Positions 21,267 through 33,000 of a stretch of DNA of 64,000 nt are shown here, in pieces. Origin of the DNA: Rhodosorus marinus (Eukaryota; Rhodophyta; Stylonematophyceae; Stylonematales; Stylonemataceae); NCBI GenBank assembly GCA_029953675.1, contig JAMWBK010000002.1, forward strand, positions 620,001-684,000, given 5' to 3'. Each line of letters begins with the position of its first letter. Positions within the stretch are counted from its first letter, which is position 1. The position numbers and the translations under genes were made by a program. A model generated the notes under the pieces. The model was not told where the DNA came from and did not search any database. It saw nothing but the letters and a program-made list of their open reading frames with translations.

Positions 21267-23515
21267 CTAGGCAGGCATAGGTTCCTTTTCTTCCGCTTGG
21301 TGCGGGGCTTCGCGCTTTTCGGCTTGAACTGTGGATGTGGTGACACCGACGCGCCGTTTCGCAGTTTCCAAGTTGGGCCGAACGCTCGGCTGACTGCTGT
21401 TGGCATCCTGTGGAGGAGAACTTTCCTCGGTGTTAAGAACGGTGCTGTCATTAGTCACTTCGGCGGCACCAAATGACCCAAAAGCGTCGGATTGATCGGA
21501 CTGAGCTGGATTCTCCGAGAGTCCGCTACTCGCAGCTGGTGCTTCTCCGTTCATTGCAAGCCCTGGTATGCGATTTTCGACCGCCGCGCTCTGAGTCAGA
21601 ACGTCGCTCGGTAGACGAATATTTGGTGGCTCCTCGCTACGTCCCACTGGAGATATCTTCGTTTTCTCCAGTTCCGCGGCTAAGCTCTCCAGCTGTTTCT
21701 CAATAGCATCATCATCATCAACATCAGTCTGACTTCGTTGTGAAAATGCCGCGTTGATTTGTGCATTGGTCTCCATGTGACCTTCCATATCAACCATTAG
21801 ATCATCCAACCTATCCACATCAATTTGAACCTGGCGAAGGCAGCAAAGCAAAAGTCAAGCTCAGGACAAGCGCTTTCTGGCGTGGCTCTGCTTTGGAAAG
21901 CACAGTCAACGTGGTCCAAGCAGTTTGGATACGGGCACCACTTACGTCTTGAAGCACCTTCATACTTTGCTCCAGGGTTTCTACAGCATCCATTGTACTG
22001 TGTGCTTCGTCCACGGAGGAGAGCGCAGTTTCAATATTCCGGCTTAGCACGATGAGGTGATCTATCTGTTTCTCCGTCATTTTGCTTCTCTGCATGAAAG
22101 CGGAAGCCCTAGATTTTCTAGTTTTCTCTGGAAGGCTCATGTTTCCGTAGGCAGTCTTCGCTGACGCCACGTGCGACTGCAAGACTTCCTCCAGTTGTTG
22201 CTCTTGGACCCTCAATGCCCGCAGCGTAGTCTTCATACTGAGCACCTGGACGTCGTTTGAGGTGAGCTGTTCACTGCAGGATTTTACGGCGTACTTTCCA
22301 GGAGCGATTTCTGCTGTTTGCCATTTTCTCTTTGATGTTTGATATGCAGCGAGGGCGATCGCCTCTCGGATATCTCCGTTGCACTCCTCTAAATGATTAG
22401 AACAGGGATAGTACCAGCAAAGAAAGAACCACGATCAGCATATCCTTTCTTTCAGTGATACTGAGGTCCAGATTTCCTGAAGGCGAGGTTGCGCGAAGTG
22501 AGGTGTAGTTGATGGCATACCTTCAGCAACTTCTTCCAACAATTTCAAACTATCGGTATAGCTCCCGCCGCTGATCTGTACTTCAACGTCTGCGGCTCTC
22601 CTTTCTAGGTTGCTTTTCGCGCACAAAACCCCCGCTGTGCTGGGATTTGTGCTTAGGTACCTGGTGGCCCATCTCCACATCGTTTTCATCGCCGAACCGG
22701 CCTTGGCCGCAGCGGTCTCTGGCAAATATACAACTCTAGCATAATCTATGAGTTCTGGGGGTCGTATCAACTCTCCTTTCGCGACGAGCTCGCTCACTAT
22801 TCGAGAACCACTTTTTGGAAGCCGTCCTGACCATTCAAGTCTACGAAGAAGCTCTTCCTGTTGGAAATACAGAGAGAGCGAGAGATTCATTGAGTGCCTC
22901 CTCGTGAATCAGGTTCGGTCTTTTGGTCAACGCAATGTACAGAAAGTGTTGCGTTTCCGCTCAGCACGAGGCAAAGGAACAGACTGAATCTCAGTCTACA
23001 GATAGCTGCGCTCTTCAGAGGACAATGCATTTCAAAGAAATTTCGAACAATCCAAGTGCGCTAGTTAGATCACCAGGTTATGCTAATAAAGCAAGCCAAT
23101 AAAGCCAGTTAGATCACCAAATTAGTCTGGGGTCTAGTGATCGAGCCCCCCAGGGTTCAGAGCTTGGAATGCTCGGAAGGCGTGTTTGATTCAAGGAACT
23201 TTTTTTCGATAGCTGATACCTTGGTTGCGACCAATCTTCCGGGCTCTGCGGTTACGACAAGAACGGTCTCCGTGAACCAATTTATAAGTTCATTCCACAA
23301 TATCTACAAAACGGAGAGCCTCAACGTTCAGTTTTAAAAGGGGCCGCAACGGAAATACGCACAAAAACACGAAGAACGGCGTGACAACAAGAACAGCTCA
23401 CCGGATTGGTTTCTTTCTCAGGAGGAAGCTCGGCGGACCACAACATTTCCAGGTCCACCGGATCTTTGTCCACAATAAGAGCTTTCAGCTCTTCGCTCTT
23501 GCCGGAATCAATCAT
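21267..23515 (-). CDS. ESCRT-III Snf7-family protein, CHMP7-like
   Basis: CHMP7 proteins recruit ESCRT-III to the nuclear envelope and endosomes. The first exon starts at ATG 23515 (the GTG 6 bp upstream is not used) and encodes MNMIDSGKSEELKALIVDKD up to a donor near 23402. A second exon at about 23330-23240 contains INWFTETVLVVTAEPGRLVATK. Downstream are RPPELIDYARVVYLPETAAA (22890-22450), resembling the winged-helix part, and then the Snf7-like helical core: KTTLRALRVQEQQLEEVL, KMTEKQIDHLIVLSRNIETAL and ETLEQSMKVLQDV (about 22245-21960). The last exon (about 21840-21267) starts VQIDVDRLDDLMVDMEGH, is acidic (VDDDDAIEKQLESLAAELEK) and then low in complexity. The architecture of a long N-terminal region before Snf7 is why I prefer CHMP7 to CHMP1-6. 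Exon edges are approximate. Confidence 0.72.
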
Positions 23516-24550
23516 GTTCACATCTTATAGTCCAGGGGAAATCCAAAAAAAAGCAAAAAGATTGACCTTCCTTCTTCAGTATATCTGCTCTGGAAACCCC
23601 ATCCACCGCCAACTTATCCCTACAAGGAAACCCATTTCCAGATGTACTTCTTGAGAAGGGGTGTATACCGGACGTCTGTTTGCAAGAGTATCATTGCATC
23701 ACAAACCCGAATCGCTCCTTTCACTAAGGCCATTCACAAATCAACCCCAATGTCGTCAACCGATTCTCGCCTTAGGGTTTTCAAAAACTGACAGCTGTCT
23801 TTTCGAAAGTTTACGGAAAACTATTTTGGCAAGTTCACGATTGGAGTTGGGAAGCAGGGGGCGGCTGAGGCAACACCTGCGAAAGAGGAGCGCCCCGGAC
23901 AGTGGATATGCTCAATTGAAGTCTGCTTCAAGTAGTAATGGAGGGATGACCCTGAATGGCGAAAGAGGGAGCCCCCCAGATGCTGGATTTATGCTCGATT
24001 GAAGTCTTGGTAGAGGGACGACCCGTCTTCCTCGACCTGGGCGATTCTGGAAGTTTGGTTTGAGGATGGATGGATGGTCGAGTGGGATCAGGTGGTTGTG
24101 CGTAACGCCCTGTCCGAGGGATAGCCTCAGAACAGGAAAAGGGGATCTGTCCAATAACATATGGTCAGCGGACCCGACGGCTCCATCGGTCCAGATCAGA
24201 ACTTCTGCGTTGGCTTCCTCAGTTTCTCGATGGATACCTTAATTGCGTATTGGAGGTCTTTCAAGTTGGGAGTTTGGAGCTCTCTGCCTATTGACCACGA
24301 ACCGATATTTCGTAGAGGCAAGCTCATCTTAGTAGTCTCCCAAGGCCGCAACCATAGTAGAAGCTGATCGTTACTGCTGGTGAGCGAAGTAGAGTCGAAA
24401 ACGGAAAGGCTCGGGCACAAAAACAAGTCCGGTTCAGTCTCGCTTTTTTGAATGTACCCGAAAAACGGTCGGCCCAATATGTGCAGACGAAAAAAAAGGA
24501 AAACAAAAATGATTCGTGCTGGTTTTAGGATGCCAGGCATCGATCGAACT
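23516..24550. other. Spacer with an imperfect tandem duplication
   Basis: This is the 5' flank of the CHMP7-like gene and the 3' flank of the TIR-kinase gene. No gene was seen. It contains the imperfect duplication described at 23878-24025. Confidence 0.55.
23878..24025. repeat. Imperfect tandem duplication of about 75 bp
   Basis: Two diverged copies lie head to tail. The first (about 23878-23952) and second (about 23959-24025) share GCGAAAGAGG, then GGA-rich sequence, ATGCTC, ATTGAAGTCT and GGGATGACCC/GGGACGACCC in the same order. Differences and small gaps suggest an old duplication. It lies beyond the stop codon of the TIR-kinase gene. Confidence 0.7.
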
Positions 24551-27500
24551 CTATCGCTGGCACAACGCCTCAAGTTGCTTCGTTAGTTCCGAAAACCGAG
24601 GCCTCTTCTCGGGAGAATCGTTCAAGCACTGCTTAATCATCTTTCGAAACTCCGGGATACACTCAATCCCGTCAGGAACATGAAGCTTCTCCCCGCAGCT
24701 TCCAACCTAGGATTGGTCAAGGAACGCCCATTTCAGCGGAAGGACGGGAAGAGTACCATTTTGCCTGTCATTGCCCTCCAGGGCTACAAACCTTGTACAC
24801 GATCTGCAGAGAATGACTATCTTTCCAGGGCTTCTCGCACATGACGAGTTCCCACAAAATAACTCCAAACGAAAACACATCAGATTGCTGATTGAACTTT
24901 TCCTGCCGCAGAGCCTCCGGGGCCATCCACTCAGGGGTTCCGTTGGGAGACGTGTTGCAGCGCGACTCGATCAGAGGTCTCGACAGACCGAAATCGGTTA
25001 CTTTCACCTAAAGGTCAGGATCAATCGCACCGCATAGTGAACGTCAGACGAGAAAATCCCGTACACGCTAAGACTGGGGTTACTTTAGTCTGGTCTTCGT
25101 CGATACTTACCTCAAGGACGTTTTTCCCGAGAAGAACGTTCGGTGACTTCAGGTCGCGGTGAATAATTATTGGATTAAGACCGTGGAGGTATGCCATACC
25201 ACGGGCAATACCAAAAGCTATATAAGCAGTCTTAACAAGTGGGAAAGGGCCCAAGCTCTGCCTTCTTCGTCTGTGAATGGCCCTATACAAACTTCCTCCT
25301 TGCATGTACTCAAGCAGAATGGCATAGTTTGGTGCCTGCAAGCTAGCGCCGAGGAACGATACAACGTTCTGGTGACTCAGTCGGCTCATCAGCTTAATCT
25401 CCAGCATGAACTCCGCGATCACGTCCTCCACCTCTTCATCTTCAATCTTTTGCAGTGTCTTCACTGCAACCATTTCTGTCTTATACTTGGCCTTATACAC
25501 CTGAAAACGGAGGAAAACCCAGGACGGTTTGCATTAAACACACGCAAACTATAAAACTAGGAGGAGCTTGAGTGAGTCCTTTTTGCTGTCTCGCTGTCAC
25601 TTTGAAGATACAATACCTCTCCAAATCCACCACCACCGATTCTCGGACCAAACACAAGCTGGCTAAAGTCTATCGACCATGCATCCTTCCAGTGTTGATC
25701 AAAGTACGCATTCACTATGCGGTCATCTTCACTTTCTCCAGGGTGGGCGGTATTAAATAGTTGATTATGTTGATTATCTTGCTGTCCTCCTTGTTTTTCC
25801 ATCATCAATTTGTCAGCAACGGTAAGTTGAGACCGCAGCATTGTGTCCGCCCTCTCCATGTTCGACTGTGTCGAGCGTACGGAGTGTTCGTCGCTCATTG
25901 GATCGAGCTTGACCTTTGAGTCTGGCGCCTGCACCATCGACAGAATGCCGTCCAGCAGCAAACGAGCCTTGTCAAAGGATCTACAAAAACCGAACCCGCT
26001 GACGTTAGAACAAGAAGTTCTACTTTGACGTATTCACGAGAGGTTAGACGACGACGTACTCTTCTCTGCAATCTATTCCCTCTGTAACGACAAGCCGGCC
26101 AGCCAGTGGAGTAAGATCGCAATTCTTCCAAAAGAGGGGAAGTATAAATCCTCCCTGTTCATCGAAATGACGGCAGTACGCAATTGAGAACGCTTCAGTG
26201 CATTCCACGTTGTTAAAGTAGTCATCCGACAACAACGAGAGAAACATTCTTGAGTGACTGATCGCATCCATATGCCTGGAAACAACACCCCTATCGCGAA
26301 CAGACATCATGGTCCTGGAAGAATAAGAAGCATTCTTGTCTCAGCATGCGCTAAGGAAAAGATCGAATTCAAACTTGCGGGCCCGTTGCCTACGTTGGCT
26401 CTGCGTTGTATATTCTAATGCTCGGCTCGTTGGTTCGCAAATAGTCGATCATCTGCATCGCGGTTTCGCTCTCGGCCACGGAGTAACTCAAAAATACGTC
26501 GTAGGACTGCTTAGTCTGGAGAAGGCTTGCGCCCATTAGCTTTTCCTTCATCCCAGCGAATATTTCCATATCCTTCGTGATATTATCATCGTTTGGTAGC
26601 AGTATCCTGACACTGGTCAGAGGGAGTCCCATCTGCATCCAATGGTAGCAGACCTCCGTTGTGACCTTCACAAAATGCTTTCTAAGGGATGGACTCAGCA
26701 AAGCTCCCGAGAGTGGTAGCATAACGGAGCTGTAGTCGGAAAAGAAACCAAACATCCGTGAGTAAAACATCGCTTATCTACGGGTTTTTTGACTGACTGA
26801 AACTACTGGAACTGAAAGAAGGCTTACCGTATCTGTATGTCTCCACCAATAACCGTCGTCAAGCACTTCATCACGTCAAGAACGATGTTGTCGTCTTTTG
26901 TCAACTCCTCTCCCGGGTCCTCGTAGACAAGGAGTCTCTTGTATTCGAGACCTACTGGTCTAGGCTTATGCAGAGGCCCAGACAACCAGCAGTGGTAGTG
27001 TCTTCTGTACGAAGGCTGCGGCTTTGTCTCCCCTTCCAAAGCACTCAGATCGATTCCACATCGATTCAGCCCAGCAAGTGCAGAATCTCGCTTCCCCTTG
27101 TAAAGACCGCGTTTTCTTAAGTAGACAATTAGCAGGTCCGTCTCATCTTCCCCTGAGAGCTTCTCCACGGATCCCTGCACCAACTCAATTCTTGCAACTT
27201 TATCCTTTCGATGTACATTGATGAAATCAAGATGCTTAAGGCCGAACTGTGCAGCGTCGCTGTGAGCCGAAGTCTCGTCACCGTTGTTCGTAACCCAGGA
27301 AACGACATCGACGAAATTGGAGTCCTCCGCATTATTATTTACACCGGGCTTGTTCAAAGCCCTTCGGGAGGAGGACGTCACCTCGGCCTTCGATCCAGGA
27401 ACACTTGATTCTCCTCTCTCTGCCATCGTCTCGGATTTTGGTCGAAAAAGTCCACGACGCTTTCCCGAACGAGATTGTCCACTCTTGGCGGTTGAATCTG

Positions 27501-27558
27501 ATTCAGGCCCATCCTTGTTGCTAGATTTCGACGACACAACAGATCCTCTATTCCCCAT
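24551..27558 (-). CDS. Macro-like/TIR/Raf-like protein kinase fusion
   Basis: Seven exons join in frame: 27558-26828, 26729-26394, 26314-26060, 25980-25617, 25500-25111, 25007-24792 and 24706-24551, giving 815 residues. The N-terminus MGNRGS fits N-myristoylation (Gly2, Ser6). Residues 1-90 are basic and Ser-rich. Residues about 95-310 (DLLIVYLRKRG, HCWLSGPLHKP, RSVMLPLSGALL, HWMQMGLPLTSVRILLP) resemble a predicted macro-like domain that I recall next to TIR and CHAT domains in bacteria. Residues about 318-440 form a TIR domain: SYDVFLSYS, HSRMFLSLLSDDYFNN, a likely catalytic Glu395 and GGFILPLFW. An acidic linker follows, then a kinase of the TKL (Raf/CTR1-like) group at about 552-812: GGGGFGEV, VAVK (Lys576), HRDLKSPN (Asp678), DFG (697-699), GTPEWMAPEAL and a C-lobe ending EKRPRFSEL. 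All catalytic kinase motifs are intact. Confidence 0.9.
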
Positions 27559-30500
27559 GTTAACTTATTCTATCTCACGAAACACACAAACAAAATCTGT
27601 ATTATCCTAAACCTGCTTTCGATACGGCTCTTACACCATCAGCAAAGCTTGCTAACTCAGTTCCAACCTCGTTTGCAACAAGAGCCAAACCGCTCATCAT
27701 TAAACCCTCGCTCACCTACCACCATCCCCTACTCTCACCCCAAACTAAACAACTCAACCGCCCTCCACCCCTCTGCTCCCTACTCCACCCAACCGCTTAA
27801 AGCCCTTGGATTTTTCAAACCAACCAGAAACCTCCCAACCTTGGCAAGCCCCCGTATCTGTCAGGCCTAACAGAAGAACAATAACTCTGTACCCCCACCA
27901 CCCCCAACCCCCCGACCCGCCCCGCCCCGCCCCCGTCTCAACAGCCAAGCAAGAAGATGCTCAACTCTTCATACATTCAACTCATCCATTTCCAGATTAA
28001 AAGCAACAAACAAACCTTAAAAAACCGAATCCAAAAAAAAACAACAAACCCGTAGTCCATATCACACCCACCTCCCCCTCCCCCTTCCCTCCTAAAACAG
28101 TCCTCCTTATAACCCTGAATACCCTTGCTAGATCCTCATGCCAACGTACATCCCCATCACCATCACCACTACCACCACCTCCACCACCACCACCACCACC
28201 TCCTCCTCCTCCACCCCTTCAGTACTATGCAGCTATGCAGAATACACACAGCTAGCTCCCCCGTTTCTCTTTGTCATCTTCCTCACCGCCATTTTTCCCA
28301 CTCAAACTTACAAAAAAAAGTCTCCTCCTTCCCCCCCGAAACAAAGAAAATTTCGTATTCTTTTTTTTTTAGTACACTAAAACCCTTCGAACGCTTATCC
28401 TTACACGGACGCGACCCTTTAGTACAAACCAGTTCCGTACTAAAGCAATATAGTAGTAATATTTTGAGTAGATAGTACAGAACAGGCTCCATAAAAAACC
28501 AACGCAACTTGAAATGTGCTATTTATCCGGTTGATCACCTAATACCCTCAACTTCAATAAAAAGGGAACAAAAATAGGGTTTATTTCTATCTCAAGTTGT
28601 CGTGGAAGGGGGGGGGGGGTGGAGGGAAAGAAATGATGCCTCGTGATCGTAGCAACATAGTGTACTACACCCTAGATGCCTGGACCGAAAATATGTATAA
28701 TATGGTTTTTTATTTAAACATTCAACAACAACGGTTCGAATATACCCCCCTACCCATTTGTCATTTGTGTGAGATATTGGGGTCTCCTATCCCTTGATTA
28801 TTTCACACAGCAAAGGGGTGTTGAAAACTCAAACTTTGCTTAACTTTTCATGCTCCATTTTTTTCCTGAAAATCTTTTGAAATACCGAAAATAAGGAGGC
28901 GGAAATTTCTATTTTAGAAAGGCTAAAATGAAACGGAAATTCATATAAAAATAATTGAAATAAAATTGTCCTCTCTATATTAAATGAATAAATGCATATA
29001 TTTATTAGTTAAAAGTAAGAAGATACTCTTCAGCGACAATAGTTAAGGGGGGGTCGTGGATATCCGCACAACGGGAAATGCCAAAATGGAAAGAAAACTT
29101 CTCAGAATGTCACTGAGAGAGGAATAGGGGAAGGGGGATGAGGTTATATTTACAGGTAGAATTGTGGGGGATAAAAGAGTTTGGATTTTTAGAGTATCTC
29201 TTGCAGTAGAAGAGCAACCACAACAGTCCACACATGGACGGGAGACTCTCCGGGAGCGTTGGGATGGTAATGGACTGGTAAGAGACTCACCTAGTTAGGA
29301 AGGAGTAAGCAATAATCCCGGTGTTGTAAGCTGAAACTCTTCAAAACGATACACATATTTCCGACATCTTGTTTGCGCCGCATCACGCACTCGACTTAGA
29401 CAGTTTCCGAGTATTTTCCCACCACCATGGCCCTCTTTCAGTTGCCCCCACTCCAGATTCGCTTTTTTTACCGCTTAAGCTCATTCAGTAACGTTTACGT
29501 TCTTCATCGACAGGCCATGGTGGATGTCTCCTGATGAGTTCCTATGACAAAAATGAGCATATTATTTAATTTGTTTTACAATTTAAGGAAAACTCTTGGG
29601 AAAAAGGTCCACAAGCTTTACAGTCAGATAGATATGCATTTATGCGTATATGGTGCAAAAAGTAAAAAAACAACACGTCCCAATGGCATTATTGAAGAAA
29701 AGCTTCGGCGGATAAGCGCATTTATAAGGTGTTTTCCCAAAATATATGTTCAATGCCCAAATTTTTTTGTGGGAAGGGGTGGCGGCTTGGTTTTTTTTCC
29801 TTCCTTCGTGTAAGTTAATATCGCCCGGTGGACCAGATTTACCCTCCCCCCCCCGCTTTTTTACATTTCGGACTGGAGTCGAAATAAGACTAAATGGCAT
29901 TTTTTGCCATGCAAAAAAAAATCTTCAAAAAGTGATCTCCCCCGGCGAATTTTAGGGGTTTTCTCAATCGTTTAGCTCCAATTGGTTCTGGAAGGTATTT
30001 TCCTGAGCTCTGTTAGTATTTGTGTAGTTGCTCAAATCCCAGACAACGATTTCTCCATAGACCTGATTTGAGATAAAATACAATATATGAAAACCTTAGT
30101 CAAAAGATGAATTATTGAACACGCTCAAAACACTTCAGTTTGTGGGGAGAAATCGTAGTTGTGAGGCATGATGTATTAACATGTAAAAGGAGTCCAAAAT
30201 CGATGCCAGGTCGGCGACGACAGTAAGGTGACACTTACAGCATGTTCATCTTTCTTTTCTTTTTTTTCAAAACCGTTTTTAGATTTTGGTCAAATTCGCC
30301 GTAAAGGCAAACGATCGTCCAGGAACATTCTTTGCATTAGCGGCCGTCGCAGGGGATATCAAGAATATGCGCCCTTCCCAGTTTATTTCTTTGCTTTTCT
30401 CCTGCCTGAAATTTGGGCGGTGATTCCGCTGTGCCATTTGGAGTCATTACTAGTTGGAGACGTTCCCCTAATCTGTTAGCTTGATCCTTCCAAACTTGTG

Positions 30501-30928
30501 AGACAGGTTAATCGAGCCTTTATCTGCAAGGCAGAAATTGGAAAATTTATGTACGGCGGCGTGCACCCTATTAGTCTAGCTCACGCAGGAAGAACAATGT
30601 ATGGGTCAAAATCCTCGACATGGTTGACTTCCCGTCGTTTTTGGCTGCTTCGCTTTGCCATTTGGCCAACTCTTGACAAAGCTGAGCTCAGCGAGAATAG
30701 TTCGCTCAATACGTTTTGATACAGAAGCTCAGAGTAGAGCCTCTCGTATTTCTGCTCAGCGGGTTTTCCCGCTGCTGCAGCTCCAATGTCCATATTTCTG
30801 CTCCAAATCAGAATAATAGCTCGTGTGACGTCTGACTCCTACGTAAGTGCAAGTTGTTCCTCGACTACAACAGGCCTGAAACAACTCACATCCAAAGCTT
30901 TTGTTATTAGTGGGAACCACGGTCTTCT
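27559..30928. other. Gene-poor AT-rich region
   Basis: No gene is supported over 3.4 kb. The left part (27600-28500) is C-rich on the plus strand, with a trinucleotide repeat. The remainder is AT-rich, with long G or C runs (about 28607-28619, 29045-29052 and 29849-29857). A 70-codon minus-strand frame at 30793-30581 starts with ATG and contains QKYERLYSELLYQNVLSEL, a helical-looking stretch. It may be a small gene or the 3' part of one, but no family was recognised (low confidence). Confidence 0.5.
28152..28214 (+). repeat. ACC/CCT trinucleotide microsatellite
   Basis: Repeated ACC, CATCACC and finally CTC units run for about 60 bp on the plus strand, about 600 bp upstream of the TIR-kinase start codon. 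They are outside any called exon. Confidence 0.85.
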
Positions 30929-32314
30929 TCATCCGCAACTGGCGTCTCCTTCAGCGTCCTTGCCGGGCAGCTGGTCGTCATCTCGGGTGAGCAAGTAACT
31001 GGCGGGAATCTTGACCTTTTGATAAAATTCCTTCTTGACAGTCCTCGGTTTCCTATCGCCTTCGGACGGAGGGCACTGACGATCATCGAGCGTATGGAGG
31101 TACCATGACAGCTCCGTAAAACTATCTGCGCTCATCAGCTGTCCCATGACAACCGAAGGGATCGAGTACCCGGTGAGGTACCACTTGATCACCTTCCTCA
31201 ACGATCTTATTAAGTACTTCTCCTCAGTCCACGTGCTCGACCATTCCAGGGCAAGCTGGACGTGTCTGAGGATCACCTCTCGTACCTGAGGAAAACGGTG
31301 GAAGGATAGCACACGCCCAGTGAGCAGTGGGAAAGGAATGGTTTGGCCTAACGAGCTCTCCGCTTTCTACTGAAAACCAGTGCTGCGTATTTTTGGAAAG
31401 TGTCTCACCTCGCCAAGGGTGGGGTTCAACGGGACATCATGGCCTTTCAATGAGCTTTCTATTTCTCTGAACAGCCAGGGGTATCCCAGGCAACCTCGGC
31501 CAATAATTACTCCAGCACATCCTGTCTGGTCCATCATTTTCCGAGCGTCAGAGCCTCGGAATATGTCGCCATTGCCCAGCACAGGAATGCTTAACGCATT
31601 AACCAGCTCCGCGATGTTTGACCAGTCTGCTTGACCGGCGTACAACATTTCCGCAGTTCTCGCGTGGAGTCCTACTGCGACGCATCCCTCAGCCTCACAA
31701 GCCCTCCCAGCGTCGAGGAACGTGGACAGCGAGGCGTCGATGCCCGCTCGAAATTTGGCAGTTACTGGAACGCCCTGTGATGAGGACGCGACACTTCGTA
31801 CCAGTCGCGCCAATAGTTTAGGCTTAACGCAAATCGCCGCTCCTCCTCCTTTGGACGTGACCTGGACAAAGACGCCCAACCAACCAAATTTGGTCGTTAC
31901 TTAATCGTGCGCGGGTCGCGGCATTTTGATGATGCCACGAACCTTTTTCATCGGACATCCAAAGTTGAGATCTATATGGTCAACCTTTCCGTCTTCTACC
32001 AATCTTTTCGTGGCCTCGCTCAAAGTACGCGGATCGACCCCATAGAGCTGAATGCTACGCGGATGCTCATCCTCGCCGAAGCTAGTCTTCATGCTCGTCT
32101 CAGCGTTCGGTCTAGAAACCCCGGAAGCCAGAACCATCTCAGATACGCACAGCGGGGCTCCAAATTCGCGACAGATCTTCCGAAAGGGATAGTTGGTCAC
32201 CCCCGCCATCGGGGCCAGGACTACTGGGGGGTCGACAACCAGCGGTCCAATCTGGAGCGGCCGAGCGGATCCTGGAGTTTTCACTCCAGAAAGGCTCGAA
32301 GCGAACGCGTTCAT
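30929..32314 (-). CDS. tRNA-dihydrouridine synthase, DusB-like
   Basis: Dus enzymes use FMN and NADPH to reduce specific uridines in tRNA to dihydrouridine. Exon 1, from ATG 32314, carries the FMN-barrel start APMAGVTNYPFRKICREFG, SIQLYGVDP and the catalytic Cys motif HIDLNFGCPMKKV. Exon 2 (about 31866-31405) has PVTAKFRAGID, VGLHARTAEMLYAGQADWS, IPVLGNGDIF and GVIIGRGCLGYPWLF. Exon 3 (about 31288-30929) is the helical tRNA-binding domain, with LRKVIKWYLTGY. The sequence is of bacterial DusB/Nif3-like type rather than eukaryotic Dus1-4, so an organelle role is possible, although only a short N-terminal extension (about 30 residues) is present. The C-terminus is Asp/Lys-rich and ends at 30929. 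Confidence 0.92.
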
Positions 32315-33000
32315 CCCTTCGCTCAATCTCTAAACCCTCATCAAAGGAACAAACGTAAACTCATCCTACCAAAGACAGTGCATCTGCTTCTGCCCTCTCC
32401 AGTTTGCTATCGACATTTCCAAGGCGAATCTAGTTGAACAACTGACGGAACTCTTTGAAGATCTCATGAATAGAGGAAGATTTTCTCATTGCGTTCTTGA
32501 GAAGAGTCCTACAGCAAGCTGGTAAGCACTCTTGAGGGATCCTCTCCATCGCGGAATGAGATGACGCTGGCACAGATTACTTCACAGACAGTGCCAACAC
32601 CTATCTTCCGAGATTCGTTGGCAGGCATGAGATCTTCAAAGAGTTCCGTCAGTGCTCTATTCTGTGGCGAGTTTAGCAGTGGGTTACATCCATCAGACCA
32701 TAAGGTCTTCATAAGCAAATGGCCTCGTTGAAGACGTGCCAGAGCGCGCGTTGCTCGCAGGACCTTCCAGGTTGTGCTTCGAGGTCACTGGAAACTCGAA
32801 GGCCTGGGTGTCTCCGTGCTTGACTTTGTCAGTGAGTACCGCGAAGTAGTTTGATTTGCAAGGAGCGTGAGACGTGGAAGAATTGGCACTAGAAATTTCC
32901 GTGTTGGCTTCGAGCCGGCATGTTGGGTTGAGCGTTCCATGAGTAAGAGCTGGGTGGAGTAATTGAAGTTTATTAAATCTTACGAGTTAGAGTTAAACAA
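32315..33000. other. Spacer with inverted repeat
   Basis: No clear gene. A minus-strand frame at 32712-32509 (MKTLWSDGCNPLLN at its start) and a plus-strand frame near 32400-32520 each include one arm of the inverted repeat. Neither matches a known family. Confidence 0.45.
32441..32653. repeat. 28-bp perfect inverted repeat, 156-base spacer
   Basis: Bases 32441-32468 and 32626-32653 are exact reverse complements. Read outward from each side in the matching frame, each arm encodes the same nonapeptide, LTELFEDLM. The flanks are unrelated, so this looks like a local inverted duplication of a short segment. Confidence 0.9.

Noticed and set aside
23063-23119. 13-base direct repeat AGTTAGATCACCA (23063-23075 and 23107-23119), considered as a CRISPR or satellite seed
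   Set aside because: Only two copies, in a eukaryotic intron-like setting without a regular spacer array.
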